Positions 1-8,669 of a stretch of 12,745 nt of DNA are shown one piece after another; the first letter of the stretch is position 1; each line of letters begins with the position of its first letter. The position numbers and the translations under genes were made by a program. Location of the stretch: the NCBI GenBank assembly GCA_903868375.1, contig CAIPVD010000220.1, forward strand, positions 1 through 12,745, given 5' to 3'. This DNA is from an uncultured delta proteobacterium (GTDB lineage Bacteria; UBA10199; GCA-002796325; 1-14-0-20-49-13). The notes under the pieces were generated by a model that worked only from the letters and a program-made list of their open reading frames with translations, was not told where the DNA came from and made no database searches.

Positions 1-18
1 CGTGTGCTCTTCCGATCT
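1..18 (+). other. Residual Illumina TruSeq adapter (not genomic)
   Basis: Bases 1-18 (CGTGTGCTCTTCCGATCT) are identical to the 3' terminal 18 bases of the TruSeq read-2 adapter. They lie exactly at the left edge and run straight into the rpoA coding sequence. This is untrimmed adapter at a contig end. It happens to stay in frame, so translation from base 2 creates false N-terminal residues (MCSSD) that do not belong to RpoA. Confidence 0.96.
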
Positions 19-280
19 CAACGCCAACCTCTATCGCAGGGTCGATGAACTTGAATTGTCGGTGAGAAGCGCGAACTGCTTGCAGAACGCAAACATTAAA
101 TATATCGGCGAGCTTTGCCAAAGGTCGGAAGTAGAAATGCTTAAGACCAAGAACTTCGGCCGCAAGTCGCTGAACGAGATAAAAGAGATCTTAAACTCGA
201 TGGGGCTTTCACTTGGAATGAAGCTCGAAGGCTTCGATGTGAAAGATGCGGAAAAATTCAGACCAAAAGAGATCGAATAA
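19..280 (+). CDS. rpoA: RNA polymerase alpha subunit, C-terminal domain (5' truncated)
   Basis: This is the last 87 or so codons of rpoA; the rest lies off the contig. The product is the alpha C-terminal domain, which contacts UP-element DNA and activators. The visible sequence holds the typical core: VDELELSVRSANCL, then the YIGEL helix, then MLKTKNFGRKSLNEIKEIL and MGLSLGM, which carry the helix-hairpin-helix DNA-binding residues. A cysteine follows GEL, where valine is common. Any GTG start at base 2 is an adapter artefact. The stop is TAA 278-280, and rplQ follows after 12 bases, the usual end of the bacterial alpha operon. Confidence 0.95.
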
Positions 281-292
281 TAAGGAATCCAT

Positions 293-751
293 ATGAGACA
301 TAACATGGCACACAGAAGGTTGGGGCGCAACACACAGCATAGACAAGCTATGTTTCGGAACGCGCTTTCGTCGCTCATCAACCGTGACAGAATAGAAACG
401 ACCCTTGCAAAGGCGAGAGAACTTAGGCCAGTTGCAGATAAGCTGATCACGCTTGCAAAGAAGGGGACGCTTGCATCGCGCAGAATGGCGTTCAGTATGC
501 TGCGCGACGATATGGCGCTGAAGAAACTTTTCTCGAACCTCGTTGACAGGTTTAACGACAGGATAGGCGGCTATTCGCGCATCTTGAAACTTGGTTTCAG
601 GCATGGCGACAGCGCGCCGATGGCGATTCTTGAATATCTTACAGCCGAGCTAAAAAAAGGTGCAGAATCAAAGACAGCAAAGGCTGCAAAAGCTCCTAAG
701 GTTGCCAAGGCGCCGAAGGCCAAAAAAGAAGCCTCTCTCAAGAAGAAATAA
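293..751 (+). CDS. rplQ: 50S ribosomal protein bL17
   Basis: bL17 is a structural protein of the large ribosomal subunit. The 152-aa product opens with an MRH...RRLGRN segment. It continues with the family signatures QHRQAMFRNAL (16-25), IETTLAKARELR (34-45), KLITLAKKG (50-58) and GGYSRILKLGFRHGD (92-106). The start at 293 is supported by AAGGA at 282-286 and by the family N-terminus; the downstream ATG at 305 would remove the conserved MRH. The core ends near residue 120. Residues 121-152 form a Lys/Ala/Pro-rich tail with KAPKVAKAPKAKK-like repeats, longer than in the shortest bL17 forms and probably disordered and RNA-binding. It directly follows rpoA, as in most bacteria. Confidence 0.97.
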   Translation: MRHNMAHRRLGRNTQHRQAMFRNALSSLINRDRIETTLAKARELRPVADKLITLAKKGTLASRRMAFSMLRDDMALKKLFSNLVDRFNDRIGGYSRILKLGFRHGDSAPMAILEYLTAELKKGAESKTAKAAKAPKVAKAPKAKKEASLKKK

Positions 752-757
752 AATCCC

Positions 758-1264
758 ATGAAGTTAAAGTTCGCGCTCGTATTTATATTGGTGGCGCTCG
801 TTGCAGGACTGTGGATCTACGAGCAATTCGTTCCTCCCTTCTCAAAGGGCATGGAGGTCGCCGATTTTTCACTCATCGATATGCATGGCAACACCGTTCG
901 CTTAAGCAGCTTGCGCGGCCAGTCGGTGCTTATCCATTTCTGGGCAAGCTGGTGTTCACAGTGCGCTCACGAAATGCCTCTATTCGCGAAGTTCGACAAG
1001 CTTTATCCATCTATTAAACTTTTAGCGGTAAGCGAGGACGAAGGCGGAGAGGCGGCCGTTAAAGCCTATTTCACCGGCGTTAAGCCTAACTTTACCGTCC
1101 TATTAGATCCAGAGGGTCGCGTATCGGACCGGTTCAAAAGTTATCGCGTGCCAGAGAGTTTTTTGCTGGATAAGAACGGCAAGTTCTTGCACCGCTTTAT
1201 CGGTGCGGTTTCTTGGGATGAACCGCAGGTCATGGAAATAGTGAAAAAAATGATCTCGGAATAG
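758..1264 (+). CDS. Membrane-anchored TlpA/ResA-like thiol-disulfide oxidoreductase
   Basis: This is a 168-aa thioredoxin-fold protein. One hydrophobic segment (about residues 4-20) acts as an uncleaved anchor or signal, placing the catalytic domain in the periplasm. The active site is WCSQC, with cysteines at 66 and 69, preceded by the VLIHFWASW strand. The cis-proline expected in the fold is P132 in RVPESFLLD. The region before the active site (ADFSLIDMHGNTVRLSSLRG) is the AhpC-TSA/Redoxin N-terminal part seen in TlpA and ResA. Such proteins usually reduce cysteines in apocytochromes, copper-delivery proteins or other exported clients. No cytochrome-maturation gene is visible here, so the substrate is unknown. 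The start lies 6 bases after the rplQ stop with only a weak AAGAAG-type ribosome site, so translation is probably coupled to rplQ. Confidence 0.9.
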   Translation: MKLKFALVFILVALVAGLWIYEQFVPPFSKGMEVADFSLIDMHGNTVRLSSLRGQSVLIHFWASWCSQCAHEMPLFAKFDKLYPSIKLLAVSEDEGGEAAVKAYFTGVKPNFTVLLDPEGRVSDRFKSYRVPESFLLDKNGKFLHRFIGAVSWDEPQVMEIVKKMISE

Positions 1265-1310
1265 CTAGGAATATCAACACTTTACACCCTGTCTTAAATT
1301 ATTTCAAAAA

Positions 1311-1351
1311 TAGTTAGCAACTTTTTCATATTCCCTCCGAAAATATATATG
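1311..1351 (+). promoter_or_regulatory. Promoter-like element, copy A (shared with 8625-8669)
   Basis: The region contains TAGTTAGCAACTTT (1311-1324), a 12-base spacer, then CCGAAAATATATATG (1337-1351). The first 14 bases are identical at 8625-8638. The second part recurs at 8653-8669 with one substitution and an extra TA. Both copies stand directly upstream of a + strand gene. The AT-rich TATATAT could serve as a -10 region. GCAACTT followed by CCGA resembles extracytoplasmic-function sigma promoters, but the spacer (12 and 14 bases) is shorter than usual for those. I take it as a shared regulatory site; the factor that reads it is unknown. Confidence 0.6.
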
Positions 1352-1355
1352 GGAG

Positions 1356-1376
1356 CCCAAACTATTGGAGTTTGGG
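1356..1376 (+). promoter_or_regulatory. Perfect hairpin in the leader of the lipoprotein gene
   Basis: CCCAAACT (1356-1363) and AGTTTGGG (1369-1376) are perfect inverted repeats around a five-base loop (ATTGG). Flanking ATATAT tracts on both sides could extend the symmetry imperfectly. The hairpin sits just after the putative -10 and ten bases before the AGGAGG ribosome site. In RNA it would cap the 5' end of the message, for example as a stabiliser. In DNA it could be an operator. There is no U tract, so it is not a terminator. Confidence 0.6.
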
Positions 1377-1400
1377 AGATATATTCAGGAGGATAGGGAT

Positions 1401-2066
1401 ATGAAGAAACTTTTAATCGTAGTGGTCATCCTTTCGCTTTCAGCGGTCGCTTGCAATGCATTCAAGAACGGTTATGACGGTGAAACGCCGGCAGTCGGCA
1501 CGCAAGGCTCTGTTGCCGCAAAACCGGGTGCAACCGATTATGCGAGTGACACTACCGTTTGCACCGCGATTAAAGAGGTCACCGTAACTCAAGCTACGGA
1601 TACGGGCGCAATTAAATTGTCCGAGTTAAGCACGGCGAAAGAGGGCGATAAAATAACTTCGACCGCGGAAAAGGTCGCCGCGTTCACAACGAAAATTACA
1701 ATGCTCGATAATGACGTTGAAGCGTTATCGTTCACAATCAAACAGACAGGCGACAAGGCGTTCGAGCTTTGCAGCTTGAAATATGGTGCAATGCAGATAA
1801 AGAGCGGCACTATTACGATAGACAGCTTTAATCTTCCTAATGTTACGCAAGACGCTACAAAGGTGATCAACGCCGGTGCGATCAAGTTGGAGTTCACGGC
1901 CGCAACGGCTACCGCAACGAAGGCCTTGGAGGCCATTAGCGCCATCGCAGGTTCTTCGGGTGCCGCAGCCGCAACTGCGAATAGCGCAAGCACTATGGTC
2001 GAAGGCACTTATTATTCCTATAGCATAAAGGACGCAACAGCTGCCGCGGCTCCTGCTACTAAATAA
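1401..2066 (+). CDS. Predicted lipoprotein, Ala/Thr-rich, function unknown
   Basis: The 221-aa product begins MKKLLIVVVILSLSAVAC, a charged start plus hydrophobic stretch and a likely lipobox with C18 as the lipidated residue. Alanine at -3 (AVAC) is less usual than leucine. Asn at +2 would be compatible with outer-membrane sorting under enterobacterial rules. The mature part is rich in Ala, Thr, Ser and Lys. It has two further cysteines (54 and 124), a central segment of predicted strands (residues 110-165) and a low-complexity Ala-rich stretch (168-193), ending in AAAAPATK. The ATG at 1401 has a near-ideal AGGAGG at 1387-1392. An upstream in-frame TTG at 1365 falls inside the leader hairpin and would destroy the signal peptide. 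I recognise no family. It is a free-standing transcription unit, with copy A of the shared element upstream and a strong terminator downstream. Confidence 0.82.
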   Translation: MKKLLIVVVILSLSAVACNAFKNGYDGETPAVGTQGSVAAKPGATDYASDTTVCTAIKEVTVTQATDTGAIKLSELSTAKEGDKITSTAEKVAAFTTKITMLDNDVEALSFTIKQTGDKAFELCSLKYGAMQIKSGTITIDSFNLPNVTQDATKVINAGAIKLEFTAATATATKALEAISAIAGSSGAAAATANSASTMVEGTYYSYSIKDATAAAAPATK

Positions 2067-2081
2067 ATTAGATACTAATTC

Positions 2082-2112
2082 AAAAAGCCCCGTGACATTC
2101 ACGGGGCTTTTT
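2082..2112 (+). terminator. Intrinsic (Rho-independent) terminator
   Basis: A nine-base-pair perfect stem, GCCCCGTGA (2087-2095) with TCACGGGGC (2099-2107), encloses a three-base CAT loop and is followed by TTTTT (2108-2112). A run of five A precedes the stem, so the structure could also stop minus-strand transcription. It lies 20 bases after the lipoprotein stop codon and closes that unit. Confidence 0.93.
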
Positions 2113-2129
2113 AATATTTGGAAAAAAAC

Positions 2130-3206
2130 ATGGTGACGTTCAATACCATAATGCCAGTGAATTTGTTCGGGCCTAATGCTTTGGCAGGTGCGCCGCAAAT
2201 GGCGAATCCCGTAGCTGCAAGCATGGCTCAATTTGGCGTGGCGGCTAGTTGGGCGCCAATGCTGATTCCAGAGATAGTCGGCGAGCAAACAGCGATACTT
2301 GGTGCATCAAGATTCGCACCTACCGCGAGCGCGGCGATGGCAACAATTTTGGCAAACACGGTCGAACCACAGCAACCCTATGTTAGATTACCCATTCCAG
2401 GAGAAGATGAGTATGGCAATAAAATACAACCGCCAGTCGACGCGCCCAAAGTTCCTCAAAAACCGGTAATTAGACGCGGTATAATGATCATTAATGGCGG
2501 AACTTCAGATGAAGATGATGATGGGGATGGATCGGTTACCATTCGTCCAGACGATGGTTTCGTAGATCCTGGTTATGTGGATCCAGGGTGGCTATCACCG
2601 GCGCGACATTGCTCCAATGGGTTAATGACGATGGTGGCAAAAAAAGGTGCCGAAACCCATGTTCGGATCGGAAGTAATCCCCCGAATGTTCAAACGATCC
2701 TTGTGCCGGTCGATGAAGCCAAATACGAGGTTGCCCGCGGTTTAGAATTATCTCTTGATTGGGACCCGGTAAAGCGGGCATTTGGGATAACGAAAGGTTT
2801 CGGATTTGTCATAATTAGAGGTGAGTTTCCTCTGGTAGGGAGCGGATTTATTTTCTGCTCGAGGGTAACAATGTACGACCCAAGTACGGGAATAAGGGTA
2901 GATTCCCATCTGCCGGTCGATCATGAACACGTTAGATCTTTTGACGAGGATGTCGATGCGCTGGAAAGAAAGCTTCAAAAAGCTGGAGTGGATATCAGAA
3001 ATGGTATCTTTGAAGTCGTTTACGGTACAGCCGATAGCAGAGAATTCGGTGCAGATGCGCCTGGTTACCATGTTGCGCTAAGATTGAAGGCTCGGGGCCT
3101 GAACGTGCGCAGGGTATTAGCTGCTAGGTCAGTCAACAGCCAATATATACTTGACCAAACTGGGGCCAATACTTTAATCCCCGTCAGTCGCAAAGCAAAC
3201 CGCTAA
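2130..3206 (+). CDS. Hypothetical protein, 358 aa, no recognised family
   Basis: I do not recognise this protein. Residues 1-80 are rich in Ala, Pro, Asn and Met with no clear signal peptide or transmembrane segment. Residues 80-115 are proline-rich. An acidic run SDEDDDGDGS sits at 126-135, and VDPGY/VDPGW is repeated at 145-154. The C-terminal half (about 165-358) looks globular, with alternating hydrophobic strands (GFGFVIIRGEFP, GIFEVVYGT) and a charged helix (271-285), ending in a basic tail. An in-frame stop at 2112-2114 forces the start to lie after the terminator. ATG 2130 is chosen, with a weak GGA at 2120-2122; ATG 2151 is an alternative. No promoter is evident between terminator and start. 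Codon use appears richer in AGA/GGA than in neighbouring housekeeping genes, which may mean recent acquisition. A secreted substrate or surface role is possible but unsupported. Confidence 0.75.
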   Translation: MVTFNTIMPVNLFGPNALAGAPQMANPVAASMAQFGVAASWAPMLIPEIVGEQTAILGASRFAPTASAAMATILANTVEPQQPYVRLPIPGEDEYGNKIQPPVDAPKVPQKPVIRRGIMIINGGTSDEDDDGDGSVTIRPDDGFVDPGYVDPGWLSPARHCSNGLMTMVAKKGAETHVRIGSNPPNVQTILVPVDEAKYEVARGLELSLDWDPVKRAFGITKGFGFVIIRGEFPLVGSGFIFCSRVTMYDPSTGIRVDSHLPVDHEHVRSFDEDVDALERKLQKAGVDIRNGIFEVVYGTADSREFGADAPGYHVALRLKARGLNVRRVLAARSVNSQYILDQTGANTLIPVSRKANR

Positions 3207-3225
3207 TCCCATCTCTCAATTCTTC

Positions 3226-3254
3226 TTGCTATTTTCGATTCTAATCCTTATAAA
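3226..3254 (+). promoter_or_regulatory. Sigma-70-like promoter for secA
   Basis: TTGCTA (3226-3231) and TATAAA (3249-3254) are separated by 17 bases, the optimal spacing. They lie 34 bases upstream of the secA ATG in the gap after the unknown gene. The -10 matches five of six consensus positions; the -35 matches four of six. Confidence 0.6.
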
Positions 3255-3287
3255 GCCTCGTAATTTATAGAAATTCCGGGAGAATTC

Positions 3288-6011
<2,724 letters not shown>

Positions 6012-6016
6012 TTGTT

Positions 6017-6415
6017 ATGAAAATCAAGAACGTGCGGGACATGGAGTATTTTACGGCAGCGGACGGATGTAAGATCACCGAAATGTTTGGAAGGCCCAGC
6101 GAAGGGATAAACGAGGCAAGCGTTGCGTTCGCTATTTTGCCGCCTGGGCACAAGACGCAGCCGCATAAACATACTTTTCGAGAGTGGTACATCATTACGA
6201 AGGGACACGGAGTTCTTTACATCAACGAGCAAAAGAAGGCCGATGTTAAAGCCGGCGATAATATCCTTATGCCTTCGCTGGGCTGGCACAGTATTGAAAA
6301 CACTGGTACCGAAGATGTTGAACTCTACTGTTTTTGTGTCCCAGCATTTAATCTTCAGGGAACAACCATGAAAGATGGGTCTGCAGCGAAGGAAAGCATA
6401 GAAAGAAAGTTTTGA
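6017..6415 (+). CDS. Single-domain cupin protein
   Basis: This is a 132-aa small beta-barrel protein. Cupin motif 1 is visible as G44, H50-x-H52, E56 and G63 in PGHKTQPHKHTFREWYIITKG (given here as positions 43-63). Motif 2 is G80...P86...G89, H91...N95. All four usual metal ligands (H50, H52, E56, H91) are present, so it probably binds a divalent metal. Cupins of this size include dioxygenases, isomerases, epimerases and small-molecule sensors; the substrate cannot be read from the sequence. ATG 6017 is preferred because GGAG (6003-6006), inside the last codons of secA, sits ten bases upstream. Longer in-frame starts overlap secA and lack this support. It is probably cotranscribed with secA. 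Its stop codon overlaps the -35 box of the sctV promoter. Confidence 0.88.
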   Translation: MKIKNVRDMEYFTAADGCKITEMFGRPSEGINEASVAFAILPPGHKTQPHKHTFREWYIITKGHGVLYINEQKKADVKAGDNILMPSLGWHSIENTGTEDVELYCFCVPAFNLQGTTMKDGSAAKESIERKF

Positions 6416-6442
6416 CTAAATTTTCGTAGAGCTTCTTATAAT
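6412..6442 (+). promoter_or_regulatory. Sigma-70-like promoter for sctV
   Basis: TTGACT (6412-6417) and a perfect TATAAT (6437-6442) are 19 bases apart, slightly longer than ideal. The -35 overlaps the TGA stop of the cupin gene (6413-6415). A start near 6449-6450 would leave a leader of under 20 bases containing the AGGG ribosome site (6458-6461). Confidence 0.65.
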
Positions 6443-6467
6443 ATTGTGATATAAATTAGGGCATCAA

Positions 6468-8615
6468 ATGCTAGAAAAACTTCCGATAGCCAAGATCAAC
6501 GCGTTCGTATCCAAGTATTCGGATATCCTGTTCGCAGCGCTGATCGTGGTGCCTCTTGCAATGATCATCGTCCCGATGCCGACGTGGCTTCTGGACGTCT
6601 TTCTTACGTTCAGCATTACGCTTGCGATAATCATACTTCTCGTTTCATTTTACATTCACGAAGCGCTCCGCGTTGCATCGTTTCCAACTATACTTCTTAT
6701 CTGCACTCTTTTTAGATTATCGCTTAACATATCGACTACGCGTCTTATCCTTTCGCAAGGCTACGCAGGCGAGGTCATCAACGCGTTCGGCCAGTTCGTC
6801 GTCGGAGGCAATTACGTCGTCGGCGGCGTGTTGTTCTTGATCATCACGATCGTGAACTTCATCGTTATCGCGAAAGGCGCCGAGCGTGTATCTGAAGTCG
6901 CGGCGCGCTTCACGTTAGATGCCATGCCCGGCAAGCAGATGTCGATCGACGCCGACCTTCGAGCCGGAATAATCAACGTCGAACAGGCTCTGGCTCGCAG
7001 GTCAACTCTTCAACGTGAATCGCAGATGTACGGCGCCATGGACGGTGCCATGAAGTTCGTTAAAGGCGATGCCATCGCCGGCATGGTCATCATCATAATA
7101 AACATCGTTGCAGGTTTTATCATCGGCGTGGCGCAGCGAGGCTTGGATCTACAAAATGCCTTACAAGTATATTCACTGTTAACTATCGGTGACGGCCTTG
7201 TTCAGCAGATCCCAGCTCTTATCGTTTCGGTGTCTGCCGGTATCGTCGTGACCCGCGTTACCGCCGAAAAAGAAGGGCAGAGCTTAGGCGGCGAAATCGT
7301 TTCGCAGTTAACGGCATATCCAAAGGTTCTAATTATTGCGGCCGTCTTCTTAACGATATTCGGCTTGATCCCTGGGCTGCCCACGATGCCTTTCTTTGCG
7401 TTGGCGCTTCTTTGCGGGATCATCGCTTTCTTCATTATCAAGTCGCGTTCGAAGGCCGTCCAGCAGGTGATGGATACGCCGAAGCAAGAGGTCGTTAAGA
7501 AGGCAGTTGCGCGGCACGGCGATGTGCTGCCGTTCATTATGCCATCGCCCGTTTCGCTGGAAGTTGGAAGCGCGATCATCCCGTTCGTGGACGATAAGCA
7601 AGACGGTGGCCGCTTTATCAACGAACTTATTCCGCTATTACGGCACGGCCTTTATTACGAGCTGGGCGTTAATTTCCCGGGCATTCAGGTTCGCGGCCAA
7701 ACGGTCGATATGGAACCTGAAGCGTACGTTATAAACATTAACGAAGTGCCGGTCGCTTACGGCAAGGTGATGAAAGATTCCATTTTGGTCGGCGAATCGC
7801 TCGAGCAGCTTTCGCTTTTTAATATCACCGGAACGGAAACGATCCACCCGATAGACGGCAGCGTGGTTACCTGGATATCTCGCGAATTCAAAGACGTTGC
7901 AACGCAGGCAGGTTTCCGCATGTGGGACACCGGTGAATATCTTATCCTGCATTTGTCTTATGTGCTGCGCAAACATGCGCACGAGTTCTTGGGCTTGCAA
8001 GAGATCCAGAACATGCTGGCGGAACTGGAAAAGTCGCATCCGGCGCTCGTCAAAGAACTGGTGCCAAAAGTTGTAACGCTAATGCAGCTTACGGAAATTT
8101 TCCAGCGCCTCGTTCAGGAAGATATCGCCATTCGCGACTTAAAATCGGTATTTTCTACGCTGGCGCAATGGGGCGAGATAGAACGCGACACGCTGCTACT
8201 TACGGAACACGTTCGCGCAGGGCTAAAGCGCTACATAACGCACAAATTCGCCGGCGCCTCGAACGCGCTGGCCGTATATTTGCTCGATCCGGAGATCGAG
8301 GATATGATAAGGAACGCAATTCGCAGGACGGAGAAGGGGAACTATTTGGCGCTAGAGCCCGATGTTACGCAGGAGATAATAGAGGCGGTCGGCAAAGAAA
8401 TAGCGTCGCATCCGTTCCCGCCGGGGGCAAAGCCGCCGGTCATTCTTACGACCGCGGAAGTGCGCCGTTATTTCCGCAAAATTATCGAACTCGAATTCCC
8501 GCAGCTTTCCGTTTTATCTTATCAGGAACTATCCGAAAACCTGCGCATTCAGCCCATCGCCCGCGTAGGCCTGCCCAGAAGCGCCGTGCAAGAGCCCCAG
8601 GCCGCAACGGCATAA
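6468..8615 (+). CDS. sctV: Type III secretion system export-gate protein SctV (YscV/InvA, FHIPEP family)
   Basis: SctV is the inner-membrane export-gate component whose cytosolic domain forms a nonameric ring that receives substrates. The 715-aa product has an N-terminal membrane half (about residues 20-325, with several hydrophobic segments) and a cytosolic half. The FHIPEP signature is at about 147-168 (RFTLDAMPGKQMSIDADLRAG). Features favour the injectisome branch over flagellar FlhA: RESQMYGAMDGAMKFVKGDA (183-202), EIFQRLVQEDIAIRDLKSVF, WGEIERDTLLLTEHVR, LKRYITHKFAG, LLDPEIEDMIRNAIRRTEKG, YLALEPDVTQ and the ending VLSYQELSENLRIQPIARVGL. From memory these match Yersinia YscV/LcrD closely in position. 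AGGG at 6458-6461 is six bases before the ATG. The protein appears full length. No partner gene (sctR, S, T, U, N, J, C) is visible in the window, so it is encoded apart from any cluster. Confidence 0.92.
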   Translation: MLEKLPIAKINAFVSKYSDILFAALIVVPLAMIIVPMPTWLLDVFLTFSITLAIIILLVSFYIHEALRVASFPTILLICTLFRLSLNISTTRLILSQGYAGEVINAFGQFVVGGNYVVGGVLFLIITIVNFIVIAKGAERVSEVAARFTLDAMPGKQMSIDADLRAGIINVEQALARRSTLQRESQMYGAMDGAMKFVKGDAIAGMVIIIINIVAGFIIGVAQRGLDLQNALQVYSLLTIGDGLVQQIPALIVSVSAGIVVTRVTAEKEGQSLGGEIVSQLTAYPKVLIIAAVFLTIFGLIPGLPTMPFFALALLCGIIAFFIIKSRSKAVQQVMDTPKQEVVKKAVARHGDVLPFIMPSPVSLEVGSAIIPFVDDKQDGGRFINELIPLLRHGLYYELGVNFPGIQVRGQTVDMEPEAYVININEVPVAYGKVMKDSILVGESLEQLSLFNITGTETIHPIDGSVVTWISREFKDVATQAGFRMWDTGEYLILHLSYVLRKHAHEFLGLQEIQNMLAELEKSHPALVKELVPKVVTLMQLTEIFQRLVQEDIAIRDLKSVFSTLAQWGEIERDTLLLTEHVRAGLKRYITHKFAGASNALAVYLLDPEIEDMIRNAIRRTEKGNYLALEPDVTQEIIEAVGKEIASHPFPPGAKPPVILTTAEVRRYFRKIIELEFPQLSVLSYQELSENLRIQPIARVGLPRSAVQEPQAATA

Positions 8616-8624
8616 TAATCACTT

Positions 8625-8669
8625 TAGTTAGCAACTTTCACCTACCTGCCAGCCGATAATATATATATG
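8625..8669 (+). promoter_or_regulatory. Promoter-like element, copy B (shared with 1311-1351)
   Basis: TAGTTAGCAACTTT (8625-8638), a 14-base spacer, then CCGATAATATATATATG (8653-8669). It begins ten bases after the sctV stop. As in copy A, a small hairpin follows immediately (GTAAT 8671-8675 with ATTAC 8682-8686), then an AGGA-containing stretch (8692-8695). If TATATAT is the -10, transcription would begin near or after base 8668. Confidence 0.6.

Noticed and set aside
1311..1351. Classical sigma-E/ECF promoter (GCAACTT ... CCGA)
   Set aside because: The boxes resemble the class, but spacers of 12 and 14 bases are too short and differ between the two copies, so I kept only the neutral label of shared element.
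1349..1396. Fifteen-codon upstream reading frame starting at the ATG in copy A
   Set aside because: It has no ribosome site, overlaps the hairpin and the Shine-Dalgarno, and has no counterpart peptide in copy B; probably chance.
1725..2288. Minus-strand open frame of 187 codons
   Set aside because: It crosses the intrinsic terminator and two + strand genes, and its translation has Cys/Arg/His-rich shadow composition without any domain.
2507..2530. GAT-rich stretch as a microsatellite
   Set aside because: It is irregular and in steps of three, so it simply encodes an acidic run; length change would not shift the frame.
6468..8615. Identification as flagellar FlhA
   Set aside because: The N-terminal half is shared by both families, but RESQMYGAMDGAMKFVKGDA, LKRYITHKFAG, LLDPEIEDMIRNAIRRT and the SYQEL...RIQPIARVGL ending fit SctV better, and no flagellar genes are nearby.
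8168..8659. Plus-strand frame of 163 codons at the end of sctV
   Set aside because: Arg-rich shadow of the conserved SctV C-terminus in another frame, running on through the shared promoter-like element.
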